From Lichina pygmaea (taxonomy: Eukaryota > Ascomycota > Lichinomycetes > Lichinales > Lichinaceae), in NCBI GenBank assembly GCA_963422465.1, contig OY730174.1, positions 3,126,914 to 3,190,913 of the forward strand: a DNA stretch of 64,000 nt, in the 5' to 3' direction. Positions 1 to 10,065 of the stretch are shown one piece after another. The notes beneath the pieces were generated by a model. The model worked only from the letters and a program-made list of their open reading frames with translations. It had not been told where the DNA came from and ran no database searches. Position 1 is the first letter of the stretch; the number at the start of each line of letters is the position of its first letter. The position numbers and the translations under genes were made by a program.

Positions 1-3000
1 GGGGCCGACCTCCTGGGCGTCGCGGCCCAGACGAAAGCCGGCGCCGACGACTCGTACGTCGGTGATCGAGAGATGCGGAGCTTCTTCGCCGTCGGTCTCG
101 TCGACGAAGACAAAGAGGCCTCATGGCGGGCAGCCGAACGCTGTGGCTGCGACACTGGTCGGGCGTCGCTCTGCATGGACATCCTCGGACCGAGCCGGCT
201 CGCGTCCCGCCGTCTCTTTGGCTGCGACACACGGTTCGACAGGGGAGAGACCGGGAGTATAGGCGCCGCTGGCACTGGAGATGCCGATCTGAGCCGAGCT
301 GCGGACGGCTGACTTGCGCGTTCTGGGACGTGACGTGCCCCTGCCGGACCGCTGCTCCCCACCGCGGCCGATCGAGAGGGCGCGTCGTGTGTGAAGGAAG
401 AGCGGGTACTCGTTGATGCGTCGAGACGTGGGTCCCACTCCCAGCAGGGCTCCCGCGCGTCGGCTCCGGCAGCATTCGTTGCGTGGCCGTCGGGGCGGCG
501 TCTCTGCGCGACGGACGTTGGCAACTGCTTCAGCTTCGGCCAAGTCCAGTCGGCCCGATCCCGTTGAGAGTCCTGCAAGTAGCCATCTCGATGGGTGACG
601 AACAGCCTATGCGGCCCGTTTCTCGGCTTCATGACCACGGACGATTCGAGGAACTCGGCATTCCACATGGCCGACGTGACCATCTCCGCGGGACTGAGGA
701 AGCGCAGCCGGGAATCGCGGTGGATCTTCCGCAACGGTACGTACGGCGAGCGAAGCCCCAGCGCTCCACAGTCGCCGGGAACGTGGCCCGAGTCCCGCGA
801 CGGCGAGCGTCCGTCGGCCCAGACGCCAGGGTCTCCGCTTATCGCCTCGAGCGTTCCGCCGAAAGCGTCCAGGACGGCATCCTCAAGGTCCTTGGCGCTC
901 CCGCCGGTGACGTGAACATCCCGAACCAGCCCTCGGCTCTTGAGGCGCCGGTACACCCGACTTCTCGTGCCGCACGCTCGCGCAGACTTCCACAGGTCCG
1001 CGTCCTGAGCCCACTGGGCAATCGAACGGCCGGTCCAGACGGCTCCGTCGTCGCCATCCTGATGGAACGAGTTCGTCCGCGAGCCGCCGGCGACGTCCCG
1101 CGACTGCGTCCACTCGGCGGTCCCCGAAGTGGTGTCCGCCGCGTTGTCGGCGAGGAACCAGATCCCACGCAGGTCTCGGCCCCAGGGTAGCATGACGACC
1201 TCGACGAGCCACGGGCTCTCGGCCGACGGTGGAAGCGTCTGCTCGACGTCATCGAGCCTGGCCTCGACCGCGGCCAATCGCGAGCGGACTTCGGCGAGGT
1301 CGTGGGTCGCGGCCACCAAAGCTGTCGAGTGCGATTTCGACGTGTGGGTGCAGCCTGATCCGGTCGAAAGGAACGAACCGTCGCGCCCGAGACGATCGCA
1401 TGCCGCGTCCCCGCATCTTCGGTGGCCGAGGGCGTTCTCCAGGCTCTGCTCCTCTTCGTCGCACGCCGCTCGCCAGTTTTCGAGATCTTCGGCCCTCACC
1501 TCGACGTGGGTCACGCGGCCGTCCATGAGGTCGATGCGATCCCACACGTCCTCGAACGGCGCGTTCGAGATGGAGGCGTTCTCAAGCGCGTCGAGGCGGC
1601 TCGCGTGCATCTCTAGAGCTCTGACGAGGCCGGGGTAGGCCGTCGTCCGCGTCACCAACACGTCGAGCCGGGGCAGCAGGCGCCGGAGCGTCTGGGACAC
1701 AGTCGGACGGTCCTGGGCATGCTGGCTGTACGGAAAGTCGAACAGCGGGACGGTCGACGACTGCTGCACCTCGGAGTCGGCCGTCTCGCCGCGCTCGCCC
1801 GCGTCTTGCACACCCGGCAGGCGTGCGCGTCCGAGCGGAGGGCCCGACCCACCGCCGTTCATCGCGCCGTGACGCTCGTCGACTTGGTCAAGCTCGTGGA
1901 TGATGGCGGTGAGCTCGCTCATGGAGACACGTGACTCGGCTCCCAAGTCCGCCATCCCGGCACGACGGGGTGTTCCCGGCTCGGTCACAGTCTGACCGGC
2001 GTCTTTGGCGGGCGGGTGGGCTGGACGGCCGGCGTGCTGCGACACCGCAGGCCGGCCGGCAGTAGCATCTTGGCGATTTCGCCCTTCGCCATCGTTCTGG
2101 CGCGGGCTCGGGCGGCTTCTGGGCGAGTCACCGCCGCAAGGCCTCGCGTCCGATGATCTGGTCGGCCCCTGCAAAGGCTTCCTCGACACTTCGACCGTCC
2201 CCGACCCGGGCCGTCCCGGCTGCGGCGACAAAGGGCTGTCCGGTCGTGGTGACGCCAACCGTCTCCCGGTAGGGCTGCCGTCCGAAGGCGTGGCCCGACG
2301 ACGATCTGGCAGTGGCGTGCCGAGCGCCGGCGAGACGACGTCGGGCACCTCTAACCTTGCAAGCCCGTCCCGGCTCCGTAATCGTGGTATCGGCCCGTAC
2401 TCTGCGCGACGGGGCGTTTCGGCCGCGGGCGGACTGGCCCTGGGAGGCACGCCCCCGACGCGGCCCTGTGAGCGCGCCGGTGCCGCCACTCTCGAGCCAC
2501 GTGTGCGTGGATCGTAGACATCGGCCGCACTCGTGCGACGTGCTTCGTCGTCCCGGACCTCGCCGTCGCCATCTCCATCGGCGTACACGCCTGGACGAAC
2601 CCCGCGGCTGCTCGACGACGGGCGCTGCAAGAGTTCGAGGAAAAGGGAGCCAATGGCTTCCTTCACGGGAGACGTCCGACCGTGATGGTCTGATGTCGAG
2701 CCGTTCCTCGCCGCGGAGCTGCAGGTCGGCGTGTCGGGATCGTGGAAGCAGGCGTGATGCCCGCACATGCACCACGGTCGCGAACTGGACTGGGCCGGAG
2801 ACGGAGGGCTGGCTTCGTCGCCCCCGTGGCTCGAGTTGCGCGACCAGAAGCGGCGACAGCCACAGCGCGGCGCGCCGTCGGCGGCAGAGAGCTCCCTGAA
2901 GTGGCAGGCGCCTGTCGGCAGTCGAGGAGCATCACGCAGCGGGCTCGAGGTGTTGGGGCCCCTCATCCGCGGCTGTCCAGGCCGGGCATGATCGTGGCGG

Positions 3001-3011
3001 GGCGCCGCCAT
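1..3011 (-). CDS. Large unknown protein, Cys/His motif plus coiled coils (3' end outside window)
   Basis: An uninterrupted frame of about 1003 codons runs from an ATG at 3011 to the left edge without a stop. I do not recognise a named family. Residues 50-90 hold a compact Cys/His cluster (CGC, FW, then CMCGHHACFH) that looks like a zinc-binding site. Residues 95-360 are proline-, serine- and arginine-rich and probably disordered. From about residue 364 (MSELTAIIHELDQ) to 590 (RLAAVEARLDDVEQTL) heptad-like stretches suggest coiled coils. A more globular part follows near 600-800 (WLVEVVMLPWGRDLRGIWF, VYRRLKSRGLV, LSPAEMVTSAMWNAEFL). The tail near residue 970 is basic (PTAKKLRISRSP). Codons are strongly G/C-ending over the whole length, and the globular segments read like conserved protein, which argues against chance. 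No intron was needed. It could be a structural or chromatin-associated protein, but that is a guess. Confidence 0.75.
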   Translation of the reverse strand, partial: MAAPRHDHARPGQPRMRGPNTSSPLRDAPRLPTGACHFRELSAADGAPRCGCRRFWSRNSSHGGDEASPPSPAQSSSRPWCMCGHHACFHDPDTPTCSSAARNGSTSDHHGRTSPVKEAIGSLFLELLQRPSSSSRGVRPGVYADGDGDGEVRDDEARRTSAADVYDPRTRGSRVAAPARSQGRVGGVPPRASPPAAETPRRAEYGPIPRLRSRDGLARLEVPDVVSPALGTPLPDRRRATPSDGSPTGRRLASPRPDSPLSPQPGRPGSGTVEVSRKPLQGPTRSSDARPCGGDSPRSRPSPRQNDGEGRNRQDATAGRPAVSQHAGRPAHPPAKDAGQTVTEPGTPRRAGMADLGAESRVSMSELTAIIHELDQVDERHGAMNGGGSGPPLGRARLPGVQDAGERGETADSEVQQSSTVPLFDFPYSQHAQDRPTVSQTLRRLLPRLDVLVTRTTAYPGLVRALEMHASRLDALENASISNAPFEDVWDRIDLMDGRVTHVEVRAEDLENWRAACDEEEQSLENALGHRRCGDAACDRLGRDGSFLSTGSGCTHTSKSHSTALVAATHDLAEVRSRLAAVEARLDDVEQTLPPSAESPWLVEVVMLPWGRDLRGIWFLADNAADTTSGTAEWTQSRDVAGGSRTNSFHQDGDDGAVWTGRSIAQWAQDADLWKSARACGTRSRVYRRLKSRGLVRDVHVTGGSAKDLEDAVLDAFGGTLEAISGDPGVWADGRSPSRDSGHVPGDCGALGLRSPYVPLRKIHRDSRLRFLSPAEMVTSAMWNAEFLESSVVMKPRNGPHRLFVTHRDGYLQDSQRDRADWTWPKLKQLPTSVAQRRRPDGHATNAAGADAREPCWEWDPRLDASTSTRSSFTHDAPSRSAAVGSSGPAGARHVPERASQPSAARLRSASPVPAAPILPVSPLSNRVSQPKRRRDASRLGPRMSMQSDARPVSQPQRSAARHEASLSSSTRPTAKKLRISRSPTYESSAPAFVWAATPRRSA

Positions 3012-4200
3012 GGGCCATTCATTCCAGCGACTCCTGCAGGTCTCTTTGATCCACGGTCCTCACGACATCACTCGTTCGTGATCTTCCTTCTCCTCCTCTT
3101 CGGCGCTGGGCTATCTATCGACGCGTCAGCGCGTGACGAGTACCGGCAGGCACGTGTTCCACGGTCTAGACATGGGACGGAAGAGGGGGGAGACGGGTAC
3201 GGGCAGCGGCGCTGGCGCTCAGAGGCGATGGCGCCGACCTCATATAGTCTGATGCCAAGAAGAGAAGAGACGGTGACATACGGTTTTTTTACAGCGTTAC
3301 GGCCCTACGACGTTGCGCTGGGCTTGCGCATGCACCGTCACCATCCTTGCAGCTCTCGAAGCTCTCCCTTGGCGCCGGACCGGGGGGTTGCGCGCGTCCA
3401 GCCAAGCCGGCCGAGCCAGGCAACAACATCCAAAAAGTGACGAGCAGCGAAGACGTGACACCGTACGGAGTACGTATGCAGAGAGTAGGTAGTGTTACCA
3501 GAACGTCGGCACTGGCCGCTGTCACGATGAATCTACCGGACGAGAGAAACGGCGGGTCTCGTGCTCGACCCATGGGTCGGTCGAGTCCGTCTTTACTGTA
3601 CTCGTAGGCATCCGTCGAAAAGGAAGAAATCCTTTTTCTGTTTACCTTTTGGCGCTCCCGCCGAGACGATGGGCTCGGCAAACGAAGCGTGCGAGGACGC
3701 CGTATGTACGGATATACGGATGTATCTCGCCATAGTATGTGGGTGGAGACGGTACATCTCTGGTCGATTGGTCCGCGAGCTCGACCGTGTCCGTACGACC
3801 TCCGCCACGCTCGGATGAAACGGCCCGACGAGCTAAGCTCAACGGCAGGAACGACTCCTGAACGTCGCGCGTCGATTGGCTGTCTGGAGGACTGGCGGCC
3901 TAGTTTATCCGGCTACCGTACCGCGGGGAACCCGCAGGCGGCCCACCGGATATTTCTAGATGACTTTACGGAGGACCCCGTACAGTGAGCGGCAAGAGCT
4001 ATCAGCAAAGCCATGTTCTCGAGACTAGCACAAGAAAGCACGAATGAAGACTTTCAGCTGTTACGGCATCGTCGCTGGCTGGTGACAGGACTGGGTGAAC
4101 CGTGGCTGATCAGTCGTTGAAAGGCGCTTGAGAAGAGCCCAGATCCGCCTGTTGCCCGAGTTACTCTCCGCGGCACGTCGTACAAAGTGATATTGACGGA
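3012..4200. other. Intergenic, upstream of the minus-strand gene
   Basis: No credible coding frame was found. The part nearest 3011 should carry the promoter of the large minus-strand gene. It contains one copy of the dispersed word TACGGAGTA (3464). Base composition drifts from GC-rich toward mixed by about 3600, marking the start of gene-poor DNA. Confidence 0.5.
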
Positions 4201-4209
4201 GCTACTTCC

Positions 4210-4510
4210 GCGCTCTGGGCACAACCGGCTGACTCGTGGGTGTTATGAGAGCAAGCTTGAAGAAGACATATGGTGGCCTTGCCAGGGCTGTTGGTACTGT
4301 GGCTGATGGGCTGTTGAAAAGTACTCCGGGACAGTCACGATCCGTGGTATGCCCGAGTCATCCTCTGTAGAATACCCGAAGTACCTCTTGTGGGTGCCGC
4401 GACTCGCTGTACGGAGTGGATTGATCAGAGCCACTCTGGGCACGGCTGGCTGACTCGGCGATGTGATCGGAGCAAGCTTGAAAAAGACTTTTGTCATCTT
4501 GGCTGGAGCT
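4210..4510. repeat. Degenerate direct duplication (two units about 220 bp apart)
   Basis: Units near 4210-4290 and 4430-4510 share the same ordered words: CTCTGGGCAC, GGCTGACTCG, GAGCAAGCTTGAA and AAGAC, with substitutions and small length changes between them. It looks like an old local duplication. No coding sense is visible in either unit. Confidence 0.6.
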
Positions 4511-5060
4511 GTGTGACTGAAGGTGCACGACGTAGTCCTCGCACTCGTAGTCTTCAGAAGGTGTTTTCATGGAATAGTTCAATCTATAGACTGATTTTCG
4601 AGATCTTTTCGTCCGCACGGTCAGATTGCCCAGTCATCAAGTATAGGGACAAGTTTCTCACGTTTACGAAAGTTTACTCGGGGGTCTAGTGTAGTACGAA
4701 GTAGTACCAAGATGGTTTTCTGCTACTGAAAAGCAAGGATGTTCTGTGAGGGGAGTGCCTGCTGTCGGGCTGATCAGGCACCAAATAAATGAAAACATCT
4801 GTTGGTTTAACCTCTCAAGAAGAGTGTTTGCTAGCCACTCATTGTCATCCGTCTTCTCTGGCTCCTGCTTGTTATCTGGATGTTGTTCCTGCTCTTCCGG
4901 GCCGGGTTCGTCAGAAGAGCGTGACTCTATCGGTTGGGAGGCGCTCCTCGAGGGTTGTCGTTCCATATTGTTAGGACCTTTCGACTTCTCCAATTATATA
5001 ATGTGCTTGGGGAACACACCTAGTCTGCGACTCCACTAACATAGACATCCTATGTTCTGC

Positions 5061-5420
5061 ATAGGCTGATGTGTCGACAAGTTGAAGTGAACAGATAGAG
5101 TGAGTTTACTCTGTAGATTAGTGGAAATCTTGGAGCCGAAATCATGAGCGTGAGAACAGTGATAGATGAGGAAAAGGAGGAAACACTGGATAGGCTAATT
5201 TGTAGACAAGCTTAAGTGAACAGATAAAGTGCAAGCTCAATTTGTACAACAGTGGAAACCTTATAGGGAAATGTGGGGAAAAAGAGAACACACGCTGAAT
5301 AGACTGATGCGTCGACAAGCCTAAGTGAATCCATCAAGTGCGAGTTTGCTCTGTAAGATAGTGGAAATCTCAGAGTAGGAACTACAAGCACAAGCACGAC
5401 AGGGAAAGATGGAAAAAGGT
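5061..5420. repeat. Three-copy degenerate tandem repeat, unit about 110-130 bp
   Basis: Units begin near 5061, 5190 and 5299. Each opens with a variant of ATAGRCTRATKTGTMGACAA, then AGTGAA.AGAT, a GAGTTTRCTCTGTA-like word and AGTGGAAA.CT. The copies have diverged at many sites, so the array is old. It sits just downstream (in minus-strand sense) of the helicase relic. Confidence 0.65.
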
Positions 5421-5487
5421 AGAAGAGATCTCCTGCCAAGTAAAGACACTCATGCTAGTGCAGATTGACAAGAGAAGTAGACTGTGT

Positions 5488-6430
5488 CTAGAAAAGAAGA
5501 AGTCTCACCTCCAGCAAAACTAAAATACATCCACAGTATTTTTCCTGTTTGCATAACAGATTAGAGATCACTAGAGCCCCCCTAGCTGTTATCATGAAAC
5601 CTTTAGTCCTTAGGTCCTTAGGCATCGCTAGTAATGTCGACGTGTGCTTGGTCTTCATCGCGGAGATCGCTCTCACGTCTCCAACAATCACTATACCATA
5701 TCTCGCCCGCGAAAATGCAACGTTCAGTCTATTGCGATCATCTACGAAATCGAGCTTCGCTGTGACGACTGGGTCAAGAATGAAAAATGCTGCCTCGTCG
5801 CTCTGGAAACTGTCGATGGTGCATACTGTAATAGCCGGACCATCAGTCCGGCCTTGCCGTGTGGAGGCCGCCGGGAGTGTTACCATACACTTCGCGCTGG
5901 CCGAGATACACGGAGCTTCCGTCGTCATGTCAGAGATCGATGTCTTCGAGAAGTTCGCTCTCAGGAAACAAGGTTCGTGATGGCCCTGTCAGCGATCCAC
6001 ATATTGCCATGGCCAGTCGAGCAGCGTGGTAATAGTGCCCTGTCGAATCATGTTCTAGCTTGTCGAGCTATTCCCGCGTTCCGATGGATGGGTTTGTTGA
6101 CAAAAGTCGACCGGTCGGTTCGAGGAGAGTGCATTCTGGGCTGCTCTCTCTTGTCGAACGTTGTAGTTTTTGGTATCTCTTGGTTCTTTCATGAGATCTT
6201 GAAACTGGAAAGTTAGATCAAGAGTCCAGGATTGATTCATCAGCAGTAGAGAGAAGACTAACCTCACTTTCGAACCGTGCCGCCAATTCGCTCTCCAAGG
6301 CGCTACCACCATGGCCAATTTCGATCCCAGTGGCTGAAAAGATGAGCGACTGGTTCTCCGTCGTCGTGCGCTGGCCCTTGACGCCCACGACACCATGAGA
6401 TAGTGTCGCCCCGCTTCCCTCGACACTAAA
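5488..6430 (-). pseudogene. Decayed UPF1-like superfamily-1 helicase, C-terminal part
   Basis: A 146-residue minus-strand frame (5928 to 5488) keeps helicase motif V (TIDSFQSDEAAFFILD) and motif VI (NRLNVAFSRARYGIVIVGD) of the DNA2/NAM7/UPF1 superfamily-1 group. These motifs lie near 5825-5780 and 5730-5674. Upstream, toward 6430, related-looking protein text is spread over different frames with stops between them, and no Walker A motif was found. It is therefore a gene remnant rather than a working helicase. The tail (MPKDLRTKGFMITARGAL) matches a second relic at 35368-35771 (VPKNLRAQEYSITARGVL), so both derive from one repeated family. Whether the ancestor was a host multigene family or mobile cargo is not visible. 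Confidence 0.7.
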
Positions 6431-6473
6431 ATGTTGTTTTGGCTAGAATCCTCGACACCACGACATCGTGTCG
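6388..6473. repeat. Two 21-bp palindromic elements in direct order
   Basis: At 6388-6408 and 6453-6473 the same design occurs: arms CGACAC and GTGTCG around a 9-bp centre (CATGAGATA in the first, CACGACATC in the second). A further half-site CGACAC lies at 6421. They lie between the helicase relic and the gene starting at 7137. They could be protein-binding sites or terminal remnants of an element. Confidence 0.5.
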
Positions 6474-7136
6474 TCGGGGGTTCTTAGGGCTAGCCCTGAA
6501 TAACCCCTGGTCAGGGCGTTGTGCTCTATTTGTTGCATGCAGATGAAAGATGGCAGTCGGCCAAGCTCGGGGAATTCCGTAGATGGTGTGGCAGCGTGAT
6601 AAGGTCGTTATCACATGCGCAAGGCAGAACCCAGAATAAAAAGGCGGTCCAGGCCTGGTCTTCTCCGATTCTTCTTCTCTTTCTCGCACCGTCTTCCTTT
6701 GCTTCAATAGCTTCTACACCACTTCTGCCAACTCATGGCCTAACCGCAACCACTACCACACCGTGGTTGCGGCAAGTCTTGCTCACAACGTCGTAATCCG
6801 TCTGGGATACTCTTCATTGTTGGGCAGGCTCGTCTTGGTTGGAGATCGTTGGGTCTTCACCGTTTGACTGGCTTCGACGAAGGTTCAGAGCGGGTCTTCC
6901 TTCCGCGGTGAGTACCGCATCTTGTCCCGTGGGATCTTATCAAAGCTGGGGCCTGGGTCCATCGGATCTGAACTGGTACCTGACGGTCGCGTGTGCCGAG
7001 TCGACCTGACGTCTTGCTGATCATGGTCGACCGACCATGATCGGTCGCCCGTCTTGATGACTTGAACTAACTGTTGGGCTTTGGTGCCAGGTCTAGCACG
7101 GTCACTTTTGCTCCGTTGCTTGAGCAGCTTAAGACG
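6474..7136. other. 5' flank of the RRM-like gene
   Basis: No gene was found. Pyrimidine-rich stretches (about 6655-6720) and several ATG-poor segments fit a promoter and 5' UTR for the gene starting at 7137. The inverted word GGTCGACCGACC lies near 7030. Confidence 0.4.
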
Positions 7137-9525
7137 ATGTCGTCGTCCGCCGCACGTTTGCTTGAGACGATTAGACAGAGACTGGAGGCCTCGTCGGCCC
7201 CTCTCCGCCGAGAACCGGATGTGTCTGTCGCTACAAGCCCTGAGGCCGGAGAGCTTGAAAAGGGAGTAGGGAGCCAAACCACGGAAGACAGAACGGAGCA
7301 AGAGGCCGTCAACGGTAAGACATCTGCAGCTATCCGTCGTGTGCCGCCTTCGGTGTAGATAGGGCTAAAAATAGATATTAGATGTCCGTCGGAGCGGGCG
7401 GTCATCGAGTTCCGCGTCAAGCAGTTTGCTGGTCCTGGAGAAGGCGCCCTCTGGGTCCTCACCGTCGAGACATCGCTCGGAAGAGGTGAACGGGGCAGAT
7501 ACACCTCCTCAACAATCGGGCTGTGGTAAAGTCCCCGCTGTGGACCTTTGGGACGACCCCGTGGAGAGAGCGAAAAGCCCAGGTAGGCCTGGAAGGGCCA
7601 ACGGAACCGGATCGGTCCGCCAAGAAGTTTCGTCTTCTCACGATGCCAACGAGACGACCAGCGAGATCATGACGCCCCAGCGGTCATCCGTTAGGGTCGC
7701 CTCGGCCTTTTGGGCGGACACCCCGCCCGCGTTCGGCCCTCACCGCTTGCCACCACATCTTCGCGACGAGGAGAAGACGCCGGCCACCTCTGGCGCCCGC
7801 CTCCTGCCACCGCATCTTCGTGATGATGGCTTCGAAACGCGAGTCTCATCGTCGATCAAGAGCCGGGCCGCGGCCGACGGACCACCGTCACCCGCCACAA
7901 CTCCTCCCGGGAGCGAGAACAGGTTGGAGCTGGACGATTTCGACGACGATGCGCTGTTGGGGGGGAAGTCTCCCCTCGTCCCTGATCCGGAGGAATCTCG
8001 ACCCATCATCAGGATACGCCAAGTCCCACTCGAACTTTCGATCCAGACGTTCCTGTCGAGCATCCGGTTGCCCAACGGCCGTGTCATGTTGGCCGATTTC
8101 GTAGACGCGCACAGGTACGTCCGGCTCGCCTTCGCAGAGATCTCGGCCCACAATCTCTTCCTCGAGTGCGCCTTCCAAGGCGCTTGGCACCCTCCGTGGT
8201 CGAACAATCCCGTCCTCGAGATCACCCACGGAGAAGTGCTCCCGACCAGCCGCGCGGAGCGAACCCCCGGCGTGACCCGCGTCTTGCAGATCCACGGCCT
8301 GAGCCCGGACCAGATGAAGATCGATGTCCTCCTCCGCGACATGACGACCACCGCTCCCCGCTGGCCGTACTGCATCGAGAAGGTCATGCTGGCGTGCGCG
8401 GGTCGGGGCGACGTCGCCCGCAGGAAGCCTTTCATCCAGGTCAACTTCGCAAGCATCCGCGACGCGCTGCACGCCCGAGCCGCCTTGCGCAACAATCGAG
8501 CCGACTCCAACATCCCGTATCGAGGCGCCAACTTCGTCTTCGGCCACGACGACTGCTCCACCACCGGAGCGCCGCTTGTGCTGAGGTCCATCTTGGACAT
8601 GCGAGGAGGCGAGTATGCCGAAGCGGGCGAGGAACAGATTTCGCACGGTTACGTCCAGATCCCGACTCCCGCCTCTGTCTCTGCCTCTGCGACTGCGCAG
8701 TGGCAGAACGCCAAGGCGAAGGAGGTCATGGCCAGGGTCAGATTCTCGCCGGCGCCTCCACTGCGCTTGAGCCCCCAGCCCGACATTACTGGCCCACTCG
8801 CCAGCCGGGCCACGCCGGCTGCGACGGCCGCAACGGCCGCGAAGGATGCACAGTCGGACATGGAGATGAGGCGTCCGGGCCCGATGCCGGTGCCGCCGTT
8901 CGACACCGTCCTCCACGGCATCTTCGTCTACCAAATTCCGGCCGCGACAACGGAAGCACAACTGCTCCGAGTCATCTCCGGAGGCATGGTCCGCAGGACG
9001 TACATCTTTCGTCCAGGCAAGAACATCGCGGGAACAGCAACGCATGCGGCCGTCTTCTTCGGCTCGCAGGAGGTCGCCGACCGAGTTGCCGCACGGATCC
9101 TTGGCCAGGGTGGGCTGATGCTGTCTTCAACGGGGCGTCGTTACCGGACCACGCCGTACCGGCCACCGGCTGATTTCCAGAGCAAAGTGGAAGACATACC
9201 AGTACACGTGACCCGCGTCGTGAGCCTCACGATCGAGGACTCGCCGTCCAACGCGGTCATCACGAGAGACGTGGTAAGATCCTACATCCAAGAGATGAGC
9301 AAGATCGTCGTCCCGCCCAACGAGATCCTGGTGCAGAAGACCATGCCATTGAACGCCGGGCCCGAAATACCCAGCAAGCTCCGAACCTTCACGGTGAAGT
9401 TCACGGGCGTCCAAGCGGCGCGACGATCCATCGTTGCGTTGCAGCGCCTGAACGTGGCGGGCAAAATCCGGAGGATCAAATACGAGCACGATCCGTGCGA
9501 CGGCCCGGTTGAGCTGATTCAATGA
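7137..9525 (+). CDS. Unknown protein with about four RRM-like modules
   Basis: Predicted exons are 7137-7314 and 7382-9525 (773 aa). The 67-bp intron has donor GTAAGA, a GCTAAA branch and acceptor TTAG, and it restores frame exactly. The N-terminal 250 residues are low complexity and hold a duplicated motif LPPHLRD (near 182 and 201). Four stretches then have the beta-alpha-beta-beta-alpha-beta rhythm of divergent RNA-recognition motifs: about 266-335 (PIIRIRQVPLELSIQTFLSS), 356-450 (GVTRVLQIHGLSPDQ), 567-652 (LHGIFVYQIPAATTEAQLLR) and 667-773 (VHVTRVVSLTIED). Classical RNP1 and RNP2 aromatics are poorly kept, so the RRM assignment is structural inference. A nuclear or cytoplasmic RNA-binding role is plausible but unproven. 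The start is the first in-frame ATG; the frame could extend slightly upstream only with a non-ATG codon. Confidence 0.8.
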
Positions 9526-10065
9526 AGGAGGAGTAAAGATGGGAGCTGTAGGCAAGACGGCGGCAGACAGGCGGGCACGGCGGGGTGGATCCTTAGGTGA
9601 TCGACTCGGAAAAGAGAAGTGAGGGGTGGTGGAAGTGGGATCGTGAGGGTTCAGTCTCGACCGGCACGACCTGTAGAATTCAGAAAGAAGCTACCCATGT
9701 ACTGACATACCGTACGGTAGTGGGATCCAGAGACGGAGAGACCTGACTCGAGATATTTCCAAGTGAGGGACCGACGATATAATGTAGGTTGAGGAAGAGC
9801 TTTCACACGCTTGGAATTCCAAAAGTGCCAACGTCTTACGAGTACTACGTACTCGTACGAGTATCTTGCTACTTGTAGTAGATTGCGCCTTCTGTAGCAC
9901 TACACTTGCCGGCATGGACCAATATCGCACCATTGTGTACGATGGTTACGTAATCAGCGCCCTTGTCCTCCCTTGACTCTACGAGTACTTCCGTACATGC
10001 TGATGCCAGTTCGAGTAGGTCATCAGCTCTCGCATCACCCGCTTGGTCTTACGCTCGTGAGCGCA
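9526..10065. other. Intergenic, promoter of the complex I gene
   Basis: No coding frame was found. It contains GTAC-rich words, including the perfect 14-bp palindrome TACTCGTACGAGTA at 9850-9863. It must hold the 3' end of the upstream gene and the promoter of the 24 kDa subunit gene. Confidence 0.5.

Noticed and set aside
7888-9045. 385-residue antisense open frame under the RRM-like gene
   Set aside because: A by-product of G/C-ending codons on the plus strand, with no recognisable domain and no start context.
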